A stretch of 64,000 bases of DNA from Strix aluco. Lineage: Eukaryota; Chordata; Aves; Strigiformes; Strigidae. The notes below the pieces were generated by a model. That model had not been told where the DNA came from. It saw nothing but the letters and a program-made list of their open reading frames with translations, and did not search any database. Both the position numbers and the translations under genes were made by a program. Of this stretch, positions 11,401-21,400 are shown piece after piece (position 1 is the first letter of the stretch; the number at the start of each line of letters is the position of its first letter). The DNA is taken from NCBI RefSeq assembly GCF_031877795.1, contig NC_133948.1:16694948-16758947 (forward strand). Reading direction: 5' to 3'.

Positions 11401-14400
11401 TCTAGTCCTTCCCTAAATAAGCTGCTGGCAGTGCATGGCTCGGCGCTGGCAGCCAGGTCAGGGCGATGGGGGTGGTGGCAGCAACCGCAGGAACCAGGTG
11501 CGCAGGGAACGGGGGGACACAACAGAACACCATCCCTGCACACCCCACAGCAGGGGACACCCTGGCACCCATGTGCTGCATGACACTTGCCTGCCAGCTC
11601 CAGGAGGCTTCACCCCGCACGAGAAACTGCAGCAGGGCAGGAGGAAGAGCCTCATCCCAAGCCCACGTCAGCAGGGAACAAGGATGAGGCAAATGAGTGG
11701 CTTTGGAGGCTCTGTGGCCAGCAGCAAGAGGGAGCGTGCCTGAAACCACAGCTGGAGCCAGGGGGTGGGAAGGGGCTGAGGGGCCCAACCCTGCTGGCAC
11801 AGGCCAGCCCAGGGATCAGCACATGCCAGGGCCCCACCAGCCCTGCCCAGCCAGCAGCAAATTAATGGTTACAAGCAAATGCCTGCCTCGGCACACACAC
11901 AAAGTGGCTTTGTGAAAAGGGTGCTGGCAAGGCACCCGTGGGCTGCTTTCCCAATGATGCCCAAGCTCATTAGTGTTCAGAGCCCCAGCACGGCTGGCAG
12001 CTCCTTTGGGAGGGCCATAATTAGCCCTGCATCCATCCAGGTCCCTGGAGCAGTTGAGCACAGCACGCTTGGGAGACTGGAGCCCGGCCACAGGAGCCAG
12101 GCACATCAAGCACCTCCTGCACCCCCAGGCTTCACTGCCACCTTTGGAAGGAGCCACAGAGAGTGTAGCTGCCTCCAGGAAAAGGAAAGCAGGAGGGACA
12201 GCTGGGTGACAGGGACACGGCAGGGATGCAACACTCCTTGGGGCCACTGAAGCCTTGCCCAAAGGCCACCAGGTGTAAGGAGAAAGGGATCTCATGGTTG
12301 TGACTTTCCTAGCTCAAGCCTGCCCTGCATCTGCCTGCAAGGCAGTTTGCATCCAGTCTGTCTAATTAACCAGCCCAAGATCTGGAGGGGCCAGGAGAGG
12401 GAAGTAACCCCCAGCCTGAGGCCAGCAGACCACAGCCTGGAGCTCATCACAGCCCTGAGTGCTCGAATAACCCCCAGCTTCCAGACACCCAGCTAAGGGC
12501 CACCTTGCAGCAGCACCCACCCCATTCCCCGCAGCTCCCTCCCCAAAGTCCTCCAAGGGTCACCTTCATGCTGCACCACAGGTTCATCCCAGCTGGCCTC
12601 CCCAGGACTGGGGTACCAGCAAGCAGCTGGAGAGGGAACTGTGTGGGAGCCTACAGGAGGGAGATGAGGGGCAGAGGCTCCCTTGCAGCTCCCAGCCCAG
12701 CCAGCACAGCAACGGTCCTGGAGAAGGGGCTGCAGGGATCTGCTCACATCCCCCAGCCTCCTTCTTCCAGGACCCCCAGGGACGTCACACACTTCTGACA
12801 AGGTCTCACTTGCTGGGAGAAAGGAGGAGAAGCAGCCCAGAGCGGAGGGCTGGGGAGAGCCGAGGAACAAGGAGGAAGCAGTAGGAGAGGCAGTTTTCCC
12901 TTATATGGGCTAATCCTCTTCCAGCTGAGTGGAGCCAAAACCTAACCAGAAAGAAAAATAATTCCTTCCCCGCCTCACGTCAGCCGGGAGCAGGCTTTCC
13001 CCAGCCTGCACCGCACAGGCACAGGGAGACCTGAGCTGCGAGCAGGGTGCTGGGGGATGCAAAGCTCCGGCAGGTCAAAGACAAAGCCCCGGGGAGAAGC
13101 GGCGCTTCCAGCGTGGGTAAGATCCACCTCCCCAGGCGGGCTGGAGACCAGCTACACCACAGACCTGACACCTACCCCATCACCGCTCCCAGGGCTCTGT
13201 CTTAGCCCGGGGACCCCAGCCGGGACATGGCAGAGCTGGAGCACTGGCAGGACACACAGAAACCCAGACCGCCCATCCCCGCGCCTCCAGGGACCCTGTT
13301 GGCCCCGACGTCACCCCACTGAGAGCAAGCAGGCTCCTCAGCCCACGAACAGCGGGCAGGTCTGCACGTTGTCACGCAGAGCGGGCAGAGGATGGCACGT
13401 CAGGACCCCCCAGGGCACAGCACAGCTCCTGCTTCCCGCTGGTGGCGCAGCACCCCGACTCTTTCCTGTTCCCACAGACGTGCCTTCCCGGCTGACTCAG
13501 CTTCCTGCGGGAACCACTGCCCAGCGCGGGCCTAAGCAAACCCGCGCTCAGCCCCCGGGGGCTCCCAGCAAAGCCCCGGCCCCGAGCCCCTGGTGCCCCA
13601 GGGCTAGAGGGGAGGTGGCAGGTCTGCCCAGAGTTGGGCAGCACTTTGTAGGGCTTCCCGGCACAACAGCCCTGGCTGAGCAGGTCAGAGCCCACCTTTG
13701 GGGTCCACCATGAGCCCATCAGGCGCGGGAGCTTCGAGGCCAGGGCTCGGCTCTCGTTCTTACTCCCGGGGAAACGAATGGAGCAGGGAAGTGCCTCGGA
13801 CGTTGCTCCAGCAGCTGCTGCCCAGACACGCCGGCACAGAGCCTGGGGAGCAGCCCGCGGCACCGAGCCAGCCCCGGGCAGCGCGGGAGCAGAGACCCGG
13901 GCCAGATGGCAGCCGGCCCCGGGAGAGCGGCGAGCAGGTAACCGGGCCGGCAGCGGGGAACGCCTCGGGCGGGAGCCGCCGGCCGAGGGGCCGGAGCCGC
14001 CGGACGGATGTTACAGCCCGAGCGCGGGTGCCAGCGAAGGGCCGAGCGCGGCTCAGCGCAGCAGGGCCGGATTCCCCGGAGCCGCCGGGACAGGACGGGG
14101 GCTTGTGTGAGAGCTCGCCCGCGCCCAGAGCCCCGGCCCAGGCCAGCCCGGGTCCCTCCGGGTGCTGCTTGCCCGGGACCCCCCGAGCAGCTCCTCGCCA
14201 GCGGCCCCGCTCGCTCCCCCCGGGCCAAGCGGCGGCAGCTCCGCCACCTGCGGGGGCGCGGACGGGCCCGTGGTACCGCTCGGCCCCCGCAGCCCGCGCC
14301 CCGACGGCCGCCACCCCCCCGCCCTTCGCGGGACGCAGCGAGCCGCGGCCCCGCCGGGCACACCCCGACCCGCCGCCCCGGGCCCCGCCGCGGGCAGCGC

Positions 14401-14459
14401 GGGCTCACCAGCTTCCGCAGCGCTCCCTCGTCCATGCCCAGGAGGGTCTCCTGGGACAT
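2388..14459 (-). CDS. SMTN: SMTN gene, 5' half of the long (B-type) smoothelin coding region, split in exons
   Basis: Smoothelin is a cytoskeletal protein of contractile smooth muscle that associates with actin filaments. The identification rests on the ordered exons. The N-terminus ends in MDEGALRKL. An arginine-rich helix follows with LAERRRIRSAIRELQRQE, then a second related helix with EYEERKLIRAAIRKLRAEEIE; these are the paired smoothelin-type domains. Further on come a RAASVRERAQRF motif, MKTFVTIEIKDGR and EVTLGLRSTP, all aligning in order with mammalian smoothelin. Exon phases of the first five exons and of the last three agree exactly; the middle exons (5859-6649) are uncertain. The calponin-homology domain and stop codon lie beyond position 1. 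The gene is transcribed from a CpG island around 14.5 kb and appears to have internal CArG-containing promoters. Identification is very secure; the exact exon set in the middle is not. Confidence 0.95.
2492..3615. other. SMTN intron
   Basis: Intron between the 357-bp and 104-bp exons. It contains CTGCC-rich low-complexity DNA around 3200-3600 and no visible exon. Confidence 0.6.
3616..3972 (-). CDS. SMTN: SMTN exon (357 bp) with RAASVRERAQRF and MKTFVTIEIKDGR motifs
   Basis: The exon runs from a CCCCACAG acceptor to a GTGGGC donor, phase 1 in and 1 out. It encodes PLPRAASVRERAQRF (mammalian RAGSVRDRVHKF), a Gly/Ala/Pro-rich stretch, then GMKTFVTIEIKDGRVQPLAP and GSQRAE (mammalian MKTTFTIEIKDGRG ... 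GNQRAE). The Met at 3706-3704 corresponds to the position I recall as the start of the short smoothelin-A isoform in mammals. GC content is extreme, with GCC repeats around 3755. Confidence 0.9.
3817..3821 (-). promoter_or_regulatory. CCAAT box in a CpG-rich segment of an SMTN exon, possible smoothelin-A promoter
   Basis: ATTGG on the plus strand (CCAATGG on the minus strand) lies 111 bp upstream of the internal Met at 3706, in CpG-dense DNA spanning about 3620-3980. In mammals the short smoothelin-A is known to start from a promoter inside the gene. The element is within coding sequence, so its presence may be accidental. Confidence 0.35.
4152..4177. repeat. 26-base poly-C tract in an SMTN intron
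   Basis: An uninterrupted run of 26 C, poly-G in the sense of SMTN transcription, lies in the intron between the 82-bp and 357-bp exons. It is prone to slippage and sequencing error. Confidence 0.9.
4474..4555 (-). CDS. SMTN: SMTN exon (82 bp) upstream of the RAASVRERAQRF exon
   Basis: The acceptor is CCCACCCAG and the donor GTACGG. The frame enters in phase 0 and leaves in phase 1, which is the phase the next, well-identified exon requires. It encodes DVAGTPARLNTHRWEQTSSS; the DVAG start has a counterpart in mammalian smoothelin upstream of the RAGSVRDRVHKF motif. Confidence 0.65.
4556..5858. other. SMTN intron
   Basis: GC-rich intron between the 63-bp and 82-bp candidate exons. A T-then-C homopolymer stretch lies at about 5281-5301. 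No further exon is supported, although one may hide here given the phase problem nearby. Confidence 0.5.
5859..5921 (-). CDS. SMTN: Candidate SMTN exon (63 bp)
   Basis: A CCTCCCTGCAG acceptor and a GTAAGT donor bound 63 bp. It is phase-symmetric and open in the phase-0 frame that links exon 5 to the 82-bp exon. No family motif is visible; support comes only from the splice sites and the phase. Confidence 0.4.
6257..6331 (-). CDS. SMTN: Candidate SMTN exon (75 bp)
   Basis: A CTCTCTCCTGCAG acceptor and a GTGAGG donor flank 75 bp, so it is phase-symmetric. Two frames are open. One (phase 1 entry) gives MVSGTLVLLELQPAPEHSPE, which loosely resembles the mammalian VTTVTLLLRAPP segment and would join directly to exon 4. 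The other (phase 0 entry) follows exon 5 and keeps the downstream frame, but shows no similarity. The splice sites are good; the frame in use is unresolved. Confidence 0.5.
6558..6649 (-). CDS. SMTN: Candidate SMTN exon (92 bp) in the variable linker
   Basis: A pyrimidine-rich TTTCCCCAG acceptor and a GTGAGT donor bound 92 bp. Only one frame is open and it enters in phase 0, matching the end of exon 5. The peptide begins AHKRDDAVSRIWDAGATQ, echoing the RDDA theme of exon 5. The exon leaves in phase 2, which puts the next candidate exon into a frame with an early stop. It may be an alternative exon, or an exon is missing from my reading. Confidence 0.45.
6650..8304. other. SMTN intron
   Basis: Intron between exon 5 and the 92-bp candidate exon. 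Several open frames exist because the DNA is GC-rich, but none has paired splice sites together with smoothelin similarity. Confidence 0.5.
8305..8630 (-). CDS. SMTN: SMTN coding exon 5 (residues 129-237, repetitive acidic linker)
   Basis: The acceptor is CATCCAG and the donor GTGAGT; 326 bp, phase 1 in and 0 out. The first residues, AATLAG, match mammalian smoothelin after EIE. The rest is a low-complexity linker built from about five degenerate units of roughly 17 residues, with themes such as SSRRDDAETPALAGSR, SHGEDSTEPQATTGSG and SSERDDAEQRVLAG. No such repeat is known to me in the mammalian protein, so this is probably a lineage-specific internal expansion of the disordered linker. Confidence 0.85.
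8721..8799 (-). CDS. SMTN: SMTN coding exon 4 (residues 103-128, second smoothelin helix)
   Basis: The 79 bp run from a CTTGCAG acceptor to a GTGAGA donor. They encode LRAAGEYEERKLIRAAIRKL then RAEEIE, the second copy of the smoothelin helical motif. Phase is 0 in and 1 out. Confidence 0.95.
8841..8919. repeat. 17-bp minisatellite next to the SMTN exon 3 donor
   Basis: Four full copies and one partial copy of a near-perfect 17-bp unit (GGCACACGGTCAGCCCC on the plus strand) fill most of the 126-bp intron 3. The array ends within about one base of the GTGAGT donor at 8920-8925. Confidence 0.92.
8926..9019 (-). CDS. SMTN: SMTN coding exon 3 (residues 71-102)
   Basis: The 94 bp run from a GCGCAG acceptor to a GTGAGT donor and encode RSQHLEEEQQTALAALARQ followed by LEAITDVEELTKL. 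The latter aligns with mammalian LESMNDVEELTALL. Phase is 2 in and 0 out. A 17-bp tandem repeat begins only a few bases into the following intron. Confidence 0.94.
9267..9427 (-). CDS. SMTN: SMTN coding exon 2 (residues 18-70, first smoothelin helix)
   Basis: The acceptor is CACCCAG and the donor GTGAGT. The 161 bp encode LEATLDLAERRRIRSAIREL, then RQELERDEEALASKRFRPER and QDNKENWP, nearly identical to mammalian smoothelin. It enters in phase 0 and leaves in phase 2. The insert GSHR before QDNKENW looks like a small lineage difference. Confidence 0.95.
9428..14408. other. SMTN intron 1
   Basis: A 5-kb first intron. It contains the CArG element at 12899-12908 described separately, AT-rich patches near 10250 and 12010, and the downstream half of the promoter CpG island (from about 13.7 kb). 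No coding exon is visible. Confidence 0.7.
12899..12908 (-). promoter_or_regulatory. Perfect CArG/TATA-like element in SMTN intron 1
   Basis: The plus strand reads CCTTATATGG (minus strand CCATATAAGG), an exact SRF consensus that also contains TATAAG. About 90 bp downstream on the minus strand is a usable donor, AGCAA/GTGAGA (intron from 12809), so a short non-coding first exon at about 12810-12875 is possible. An intronic enhancer is the simpler alternative. Confidence 0.5.
14409..14459 (-). CDS. SMTN: SMTN coding exon 1 (start codon, residues 1-17)
   Basis: The ATG at 14459-14457 opens 17 codons ending MDEGALRKL, matching the mammalian smoothelin N-terminus (LDEGALRKLL). The exon ends at a GTGAGC donor (intron starts at 14408), phase 0. 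It lies inside a CpG island, so the 5' UTR is probably in the same exon. Confidence 0.93.
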
Positions 14460-14902
14460 CCCGCCCGCCGGGGCCGGGGCCCGCCGCTGCCGCCGGCCGG
14501 GGGCTCCGCGGCGGCCGAGACAACAAAGGGCAGCGGGGGCGGCGCGGCCGCTGGCTCGGCCCGGCCCGGCTCCACTCCGGCCCCGCTCCGGCCCGCCCGC
14601 GCTCCCGGCCGCGCCGCCGCCCGCTGGTTCCCGCCGCCCCGCCCCGACGGCCCCGCCCGCCCGCGCGCCCGCCGCCGCCATTGGCTCCTTGCGCCGGGGG
14701 GACGGGCCGGCCCGCCCCGACCCCCCCCTCCTCCGCGCGGGGCGGTCCCGGCCCGGTCCCCGTGATCGCGGCCGCCGCACGGGACGGGGTGTCCCGGCGC
14801 CCGTGGAGCCGCGCCGTCCCCTGGGGCTCCGGGCTCCCCCGCGCCCCACGCAGAGCCCAGGGGCGCTGCCGGTGCCGGTGCTGGGCCGTGGCGCTCGGGC
14901 TC

Positions 14903-14919
14903 GGGGGGGGGGGGGGGGG
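14903..14919. repeat. 17-base poly-G tract upstream of SMTN
   Basis: An uninterrupted G run at the distal edge of the SMTN CpG island; a second run of 10 G lies near 15066-15075. Both are potential quadruplex formers. Confidence 0.85.
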
Positions 14920-15110
14920 TCGCACGCCCCGAGCGATCCCGGAGCATCCGGCCGCTCCCCCACGGGACTGTCCCGGCGCAGCCGTTCGCGGCAGCTTTTA
15001 GCAACCCCCCAAAGGCGGGTGTAGCGCTGCCGGCAGCGCGGCCCCGCGCCCTTCCCGCTGGCGCGGGGGGGGGGGTGCGAGAGGGCGATTCCCCTCCTCG
15101 GTCAGCCCGG

Positions 15111-18100
15111 GACCCCCCGTCTGTCCCTGCTCGGGCCGGGGACTGCTCCAGCCCGCAGGAGAAGCTGCCGCACCCCCCGCTCGCAGGGTGCGGGGGGGAG
15201 AGTTGCTCAGCACCTCCCGCACGGGGCCCTGTCCCCACCGGGCTTGGGGGGCGATCACTCGGTGGGAGACACCCCTGCGCGCTCCGTGGGGCTTGTTCTA
15301 GCCTCTTACTGACACCCCCACAAGATTAATTCCCAGGGTACTGCCAGAGGCCCCCACCCTGCAGGGGCTTCCTGGGGACAGGGGTGTGTTGCCCCACACG
15401 GTCCCAGCGCTCGCAGTCAGGAGCTGCTCGTGGTGTCCTCAGCCCTTCCTGGCTTGGCCCGTAACTCCCTCAGTCTGACTTTGCTGTCCCACAACAGGGC
15501 GTAAATACTCTTGTGCCACTCGCAGCGGGCCCCCTTCCCAGCCGGGGTGGAAGCAATGGGGGATATCGGGGTTGAGGGAGGTATATATTCCTCCAGGCTC
15601 CTGTCCCATCCCAGATGGAAGTGCCGGGAGGATGGCCCAGCGCGGGCGGAGGGAGAACCCCATGGAGATGCCAAGCTCCCCACCTGCAAGGCTGCAGATG
15701 ACAGTCTTGGTGGGTTCAATCTTGTTTCTGGCGAAGGCCAGAAGTACTCCCTATAGCAGAGCAAGCCTGGCCCGCTCCTGCGCTTGCCCGGAGGTGCTGT
15801 GGGCTCTGCAGAGCAGGCAGCTGCCACCTGCTCCCAGCTCCTGGGCGAGGGACAGAGGTGCTGCCCCCCCGCCGGTTCTGGCAGCCCAGAGACCAAAGCA
15901 CTTCCCCAGAGCAGGCCACTGAGATCGAGCTCACTGCGGCCCTGGGAGTTCCCAGCTTTCTGGGGAGGTATGTGGGATTGAGCAGGACTGCAGCCTCCTC
16001 TGCCACAGGGGAAGATCTGCTACTGCAGGCCAGAAAAATGGGGTGTGGTGGAGGTGCCCAGAGGGTCCAGCAGTCTCCTGTTGGTTCAGATGTCCCACTC
16101 CAGGCCTGTTTGACAGTGTGGGTCTCCAGCCAGGCTGGCACCCCAGAGCCCTCTGCTCCCCTCGGCTCCCTGGCAGCTCTGCTCTCTGGCCCTGAGCACC
16201 ATTGGGCTCTGCTGGAGCGTGATGGTCCCTTCCTAAGCAGCTGTGCTAAAGCCAACCCCTCTAAGCACTGTGCCACCAAGCGGGTCCTTCCTATCCCTCT
16301 GCCATCCTCAGAAGCAACATGTTCTTCACTTGCTGGATGAGCCCTGCGGTGTTGGGCTGCCGTGTGTGCCATGCAGGGGTCTCCACCCTCTGCAGCTCTG
16401 CTCATTACAGTCCCTTGGCTGAGGTTGTGCCTGGAGAGCAGACACTTGGACACACACCCAAATCCAAGCTGTTGGGCAGCACAGCTGGCAGCAGCTGTCC
16501 TGTCTTCAGGGTATGTGGGGGACCCCGCTGGCAACGTTGAGCTGGTGGGAGTACAACTGGTTTGTTCCCCAGCACCTCTGCCAGCAGCAGCACTGGGGCA
16601 ACAGCACCAGATACTGGTGCGTGGCTAGCAGCATTGATGCTTGGCTTCCTGCACAGAGCACCCAGCTGCAGAAGCACACTGAGCTATGCTGATAAAGCAG
16701 CCTTGGATACACAGCTCTCAGCACATGCAGCAGTATTTATCCTGTCTCTGCTCCGGCAGGTCTACACCTCCCCTGGTTTCATTCACCCCAGGTAATGACC
16801 CAGCTACATCCTCACAGACCCACTGCAAAGGGCCAGCACAGCAGGGAGCCCATGGCCCTCCTCTGCTCCATGCAGCATCCCCCCAGGGCTCCCCAGGGCC
16901 GTGAGGTGTGCCTGCATCCAGCCTTGAAGAAGCAGACCTCTTTATTCCTGTTAAATTGGAGCGAGGAGAGATATACAAACCCCTTGGGGAAGCACAGGGT
17001 TTTGGGGAGAGCAGGGAAGGCTCTAGGCTGCTGCCCAGCACATCAGCAGCAGGCAGGTGAGATCTCGGCAGCTTGCAGAAATCACAGGGTGGCTGTCGTG
17101 TGCCGGGGCAGGCGGGCAGAGCGCCCAGGAGATGGGCAGGGAGCAGGGGCCTGGGTGGGCACAGGGAGGCTGGGCCCTGGGGGCTCCCCCAGCCAGGGGT
17201 AAGCGCAGCAACGGGAAGAGGGTCAGGAGTCCTCTGGGTTCCCTTTGTAGATGCTAAATGTAATGTTAAATACCAGTGATGGAATTTTATTGTGCCAGCA
17301 TGTGTCTGGGACTGGTCTGGACCTGGGGCCAGGGACACCTGCCTGGCTCAAGGGTGGGACGATGCAGACGAGGTTAGGGACCTGGCTGCAGCACTAGGCA
17401 AGGAGGATTCAGTCTCTGCTGAGCCTGTGGCTTTTCCCCTGGGCACAGCAGCAGAGAGCAGTACAGGGGCAGGTGTTACCCTGGTGCCCTGCCAGTGCTG
17501 GTCTGGCAGCACAGACCTGCAGCACAGAGCCCTAGCAATGGGGAGAGGAGGGTCCTGGGACCCCTCTCTCCTCCCTCCTTCTGCCTGCTTCAGCAGCATG
17601 TGGGAGCTTTTCTGGCCTCATCCTTCCTCCCTTGGGAACACCTGACACCCACAGACCTGTGTCGTTTCTGCTCTCCCCACACCCAACACTTTGTGACCAC
17701 TCCCAAGGTCACAAATTGGCTGGACCTGGCTGGCCCCATCTCCCAGAGGAAGCCACCCCAGGGGGATGTTTGGGCAGGGCACCCACCCCTGGCTGACAAA
17801 AGCAGCTGGACATGCTCAGAGGGGAGGGAGAAGAGAAGGAGGAGGGTAGCTCTTGGCTTCACTGTGCCGTTTGCCTGTGGCAAGCACACGTGTAGCCTGA
17901 TGCTGCCACTCCTCTGCATGCCAACACCAGGGCAGTTCCCACAGAGCACCGTGCTGTTATAAACAGTGACATCACGCTGGCTGAGTTCTGAGGCACTCAG
18001 ACACACTTCCCAGGGCACCCCATGGCAAGAAGGCCCTGGTGGTGCCCAGCTCCTGGGCAAGGGAGAAGCTTCTCCAACTCTCCGGGGCTGCAGGAGCAGC

Positions 18101-18254
18101 AGGGCTCTCTGTGCTTCCTCCTCCTCCTTTCCTTGCTGGGGATTGCACCCCTGGGTGTGAGGATGTGCAAAGATCTTCCCAGACAGCAGGTTCCTGAGCA
18201 CCATGTACCTGGCTTAGTGCTGAGACTGGCAGGAAGACAGGCCAGAGCAGCAGG
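15111..18254. other. Intergenic region upstream of SMTN
   Basis: Moderately GC-rich unique DNA. Open frames are short and lack paired splice sites or recognisable motifs. Minus-strand AATAAA hexamers occur at about 16940 and 17286, but nothing links them to a transcript. I see no gene here. Confidence 0.5.
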
Positions 18255-18477
18255 ACCTGGGGGTGGATGTGGGGCTGTCCCCACCCAGAGAGGTGTCAGG
18301 ACCTGGGGGGTGGGTGTAGGACTGTCCCCACCCAGAGAGGTGTCAGGACCTGGGGGTGGGTGTAGGACTGTCCCCACCCAGAGAGGTGTCAGTACCTGGG
18401 GGTGGGTGTAGGGCTCTCCCTATCCAGAGAGGTGTCAGTACCTGGGGGGTGGGTGTACCCCCCAGAGACGTGGCAGG
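18255..18477. repeat. 46-bp minisatellite, about five copies
   Basis: Tandem units start at 18255, 18301, 18348, 18394 and 18440, each beginning ACCTGGGGG(T/G)GGGTGTA and ending GAGAGGTGTCAG(G/T). The last is shortened. Copies two and three are almost identical, indicating recent duplication. It lies in the intergenic region between SMTN and the TUG1-like unit. Confidence 0.93.
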
Positions 18478-21400
18478 ACAAGGGATGGTTGAAGGGCTGT
18501 CCCCCAGCTCTTCCCCTGGGGTGTAGATGGAAGCTCTGAGCAGGACAGGGTGGGTGGCTGGGGGGACACACGGGAGGGTGTCTGTGAAGCGGCAGGACAA
18601 GCAGCGCAGCTGGAGGTGGGAGAGGGCAGCAGCGTGGTTCTGGTGCAGCCAGACCAGCCATAGGGACCATCCCCCTGCACAGAACTGCTGAATGGTGCCA
18701 TTTGCTTAGGAGAGGGCACTCGTGCCTAAGCACATGTCCCCATTTCTCAGGTGTGACTCACGTCCTGCTGGGAGCCAGGGCAGGATCAGGTGTGATGGAT
18801 TCCTCATATCCTGCTGCTGGCACTGGCACTGGGCAGCTTCCTGCCTGCCCTGGGTTGCTGCATCACCCGGGATGGGAAGGAGCTGTGTGACAGGGAAGGT
18901 CCCACTCCTGGGGTGTCACGCTGCCTGAGGAGCAGCAGTGCTGTTGTGGGCACTGAGGACCCCAGTTGTCATGCCTGGCTGGCACGTATGAGAACCAGCA
19001 TGCAGAAAGCACACACCACTTCTCTACGAGCTAGAAGCAATTCGCCCCACGTGTGGCTCTCCAGGGCTGGATCTCTGTCGCGTCTCTCTACCTGCCCACA
19101 GGAAGAGAATGGGCAGGTTTGTCCATCTGTCTCCAGGCTCCAGTCTGTCTGTTCATACTGCCCGTGGAGGTGTGGGCACCCTGGCCTAAGGCTGCAGTGT
19201 GCTGCAGAGTGAGGGCACCCTGAGCATCAGTGCTCATTGCACATCATGCACTGGTGCCATGCTGCAAACAGGAGCAACTGCTGCTGAGTGCGTGGGGGGC
19301 TCAGCCTGTGTGGGGCACACACACTCCTCGGTGGGAAGCTCTTGTAGAGAGGGTCCTGCCCTGCACATGCACGTGCTGGGTCAGCCAGCACGCCCTCCCA
19401 GCCTGCACCATACCCACCCTAGTCCAGCTCACGTCCTGTTGTGGGAACTGCAGCCCTGGGGCACTGAGTTCCTGCCCTGCCATGGCCTTGGCTAGCAAGA
19501 GTTAAACCCCAGATGAGTGAATCCATTGCCTGGATTTTTCCCTCTGCTCACCTTTGGCCCTTGTCCTGTGCAGAGTCCCCCGGGGATCCTGTGAAGCAAG
19601 CACAGCCTGGCCCGCTCCCTGCCCTGCTAAAGGAGCCAGCGAAGGGCTCAGCAGGACCAGGGCTCTCCTGTAGCACCACACCCACCATGGGAGCCTGGAT
19701 CTGCTCCTGCTGCAGTGTCTCCAACCCTGCTTGCTCCTCTCTGGGGATGTCTTGGCCATGAATCCACCTTGCCTATACTCCCAGAAAGGAGAGGAGAGGG
19801 AAACACCATCAGTCCCCAGCACTGCAGGAGCCCAGCAGCCCAGGGATGGACCACGGCGCTGCACAGAACCCTACGGTGTAGGACACTGCTGCAGGGAGGA
19901 TATTGTGTCCACGGGGAGCAGAGGGAGCTTGGAGGCAGAGGTTGGAGCGGAGCTGGCATCTGCTCAGGACACGGCCCCCGAGGTCGCAGCCTACCTGCTG
20001 GCAGTGGGCCCAGCGGACCTGGAGCGCTTGAGAATAGTCCGAGCTTTGGTGGGAGCATCTGCAGTACCAACAGGGCTGCCACCCTGTGAGGAAGCGCGGA
20101 AACCTCCTTTTCCTGATGTACATTGGCATTTCCGACCCTACACAGCCAATGCTGCCGGGCTGCAGAGCTTCCTCCTCCAGCCTGCCTAGACCCCCAGGTG
20201 TCACTTGTCTTGCCTTTCCTCCAAGGGGTTGTAACCCTCCCCACATACGGGGGCGCTGCCTCACAGGGTCTTACCCTGCTGTGCTTTGCACCTAAAGCAG
20301 CTGTGGGGACCAGGGCCCAGGGAGACCATAGCTGCTAGTCATCTCAAAAGCCCCACTTGGAGCTGAAGAGAAAGACCTCAGTGCTTTCAGACCGGAGGGA
20401 GGCTCCAGCTCAGCCTCAGCTCTGGGAGCTTGCACAAGGCCCTGGCTGCGTGCGACGGGGAAGAAGACAGCTTCAGTATTTCCACAGGCAGGACATTCCT
20501 AAGAGGTGACCCGTCCCTCCCCAACCCTCCACCCCCCCCGCCTTTCCAATTTCTTTGTCGCACTGAGTGAACACAGCTATTTTTTCCCTTTTTGGGACAC
20601 CTCTAGAGCTCATAAATCACAATGCTGAGATCTGCTGTGGCCAAGAAAGGAAGGGTTTGGAAAAAGGACAGGGGTTCAGGAAAGATGCAGCTCCTGGTAA
20701 CTTACCCCTAAAACCCAGGCTCCAGACACCCCCGAACATGCCAGCTCTTCCAGGGGCTTCCCAGAAGACCTCACAGCAGCCACCTGCATGTCCAAGGACC
20801 TTGCCTGTCAGTTAAGGGTTTTGGCCATCGGGGTGCTGAGGGGGAGCTCAGGAATCAGTTTTTCAGACTGCCCTAAAGACTGGCTTCATTCACAAGCTGT
20901 GTGTCGAGAACAGGACGCTGGCTCTTGCAGCAATGGGTTTGGGGAAGGTCCTCATGGGTCACTGGGACTAGAGGAGAGACACAAAAGTGGCACTGCTGTG
21001 CCACAAGCAAGGCCAAACGGTCCCGGGCAGAGGTGGGCAAAGCCCCTGGACTCCCCAAGTCCTCTCTGCAGCCTGGTGCCAACAGACCGCGTGTCCCAGA
21101 GCAGCAAAGCTACCTGTGCCAAGGAAGACGCAGCACCAAGCCCAGGGCTACCCCGGGGGTTCTGCACAGCCCGCTCTCGCAGGCAGGCTGCAGGCAGCCC
21201 CAGCAAGGGGCACAGCCTCTCCTCCAGGACTGGGGAGCTGGGGACAAATCTGCTCCTGCAAACAGTCCCAGAGGGGCTCTGGGCAGGTGCAAAATCCAGG
21301 CAGGGCCCCTTGTGCCTTGTCACTCAGTGGCTGCTCTCTTGTGGGGCTCTGGCAGCATGGCAACAACATCACAGGCACCAGTGCCACGTTGCTCCAAGAA

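Larger units (their letters stand above)
13700..15110 (-). promoter_or_regulatory. SMTN: CpG-island promoter of SMTN
   Basis: A dense CpG stretch surrounds the start codon at 14459. Upstream on the minus strand are a CCAAT box (plus ATTGG at 14680-14684) and CCGCCC-type GC boxes near 14650. There is no TATA box, so dispersed initiation around 14.5-14.65 kb is expected. Confidence 0.75.

Noticed and set aside
14008..15024. 338-codon plus-strand open frame at the SMTN CpG island
   Set aside because: Arg/Pro/Ala composition typical of chance frames in CpG islands; overlaps SMTN exon 1 in antisense.
16940..17291. Minus-strand AATAAA hexamers as the TUG1 3' end
   Set aside because: Too far from the promoter relative to the human gene size, and nothing around them indicates transcription.
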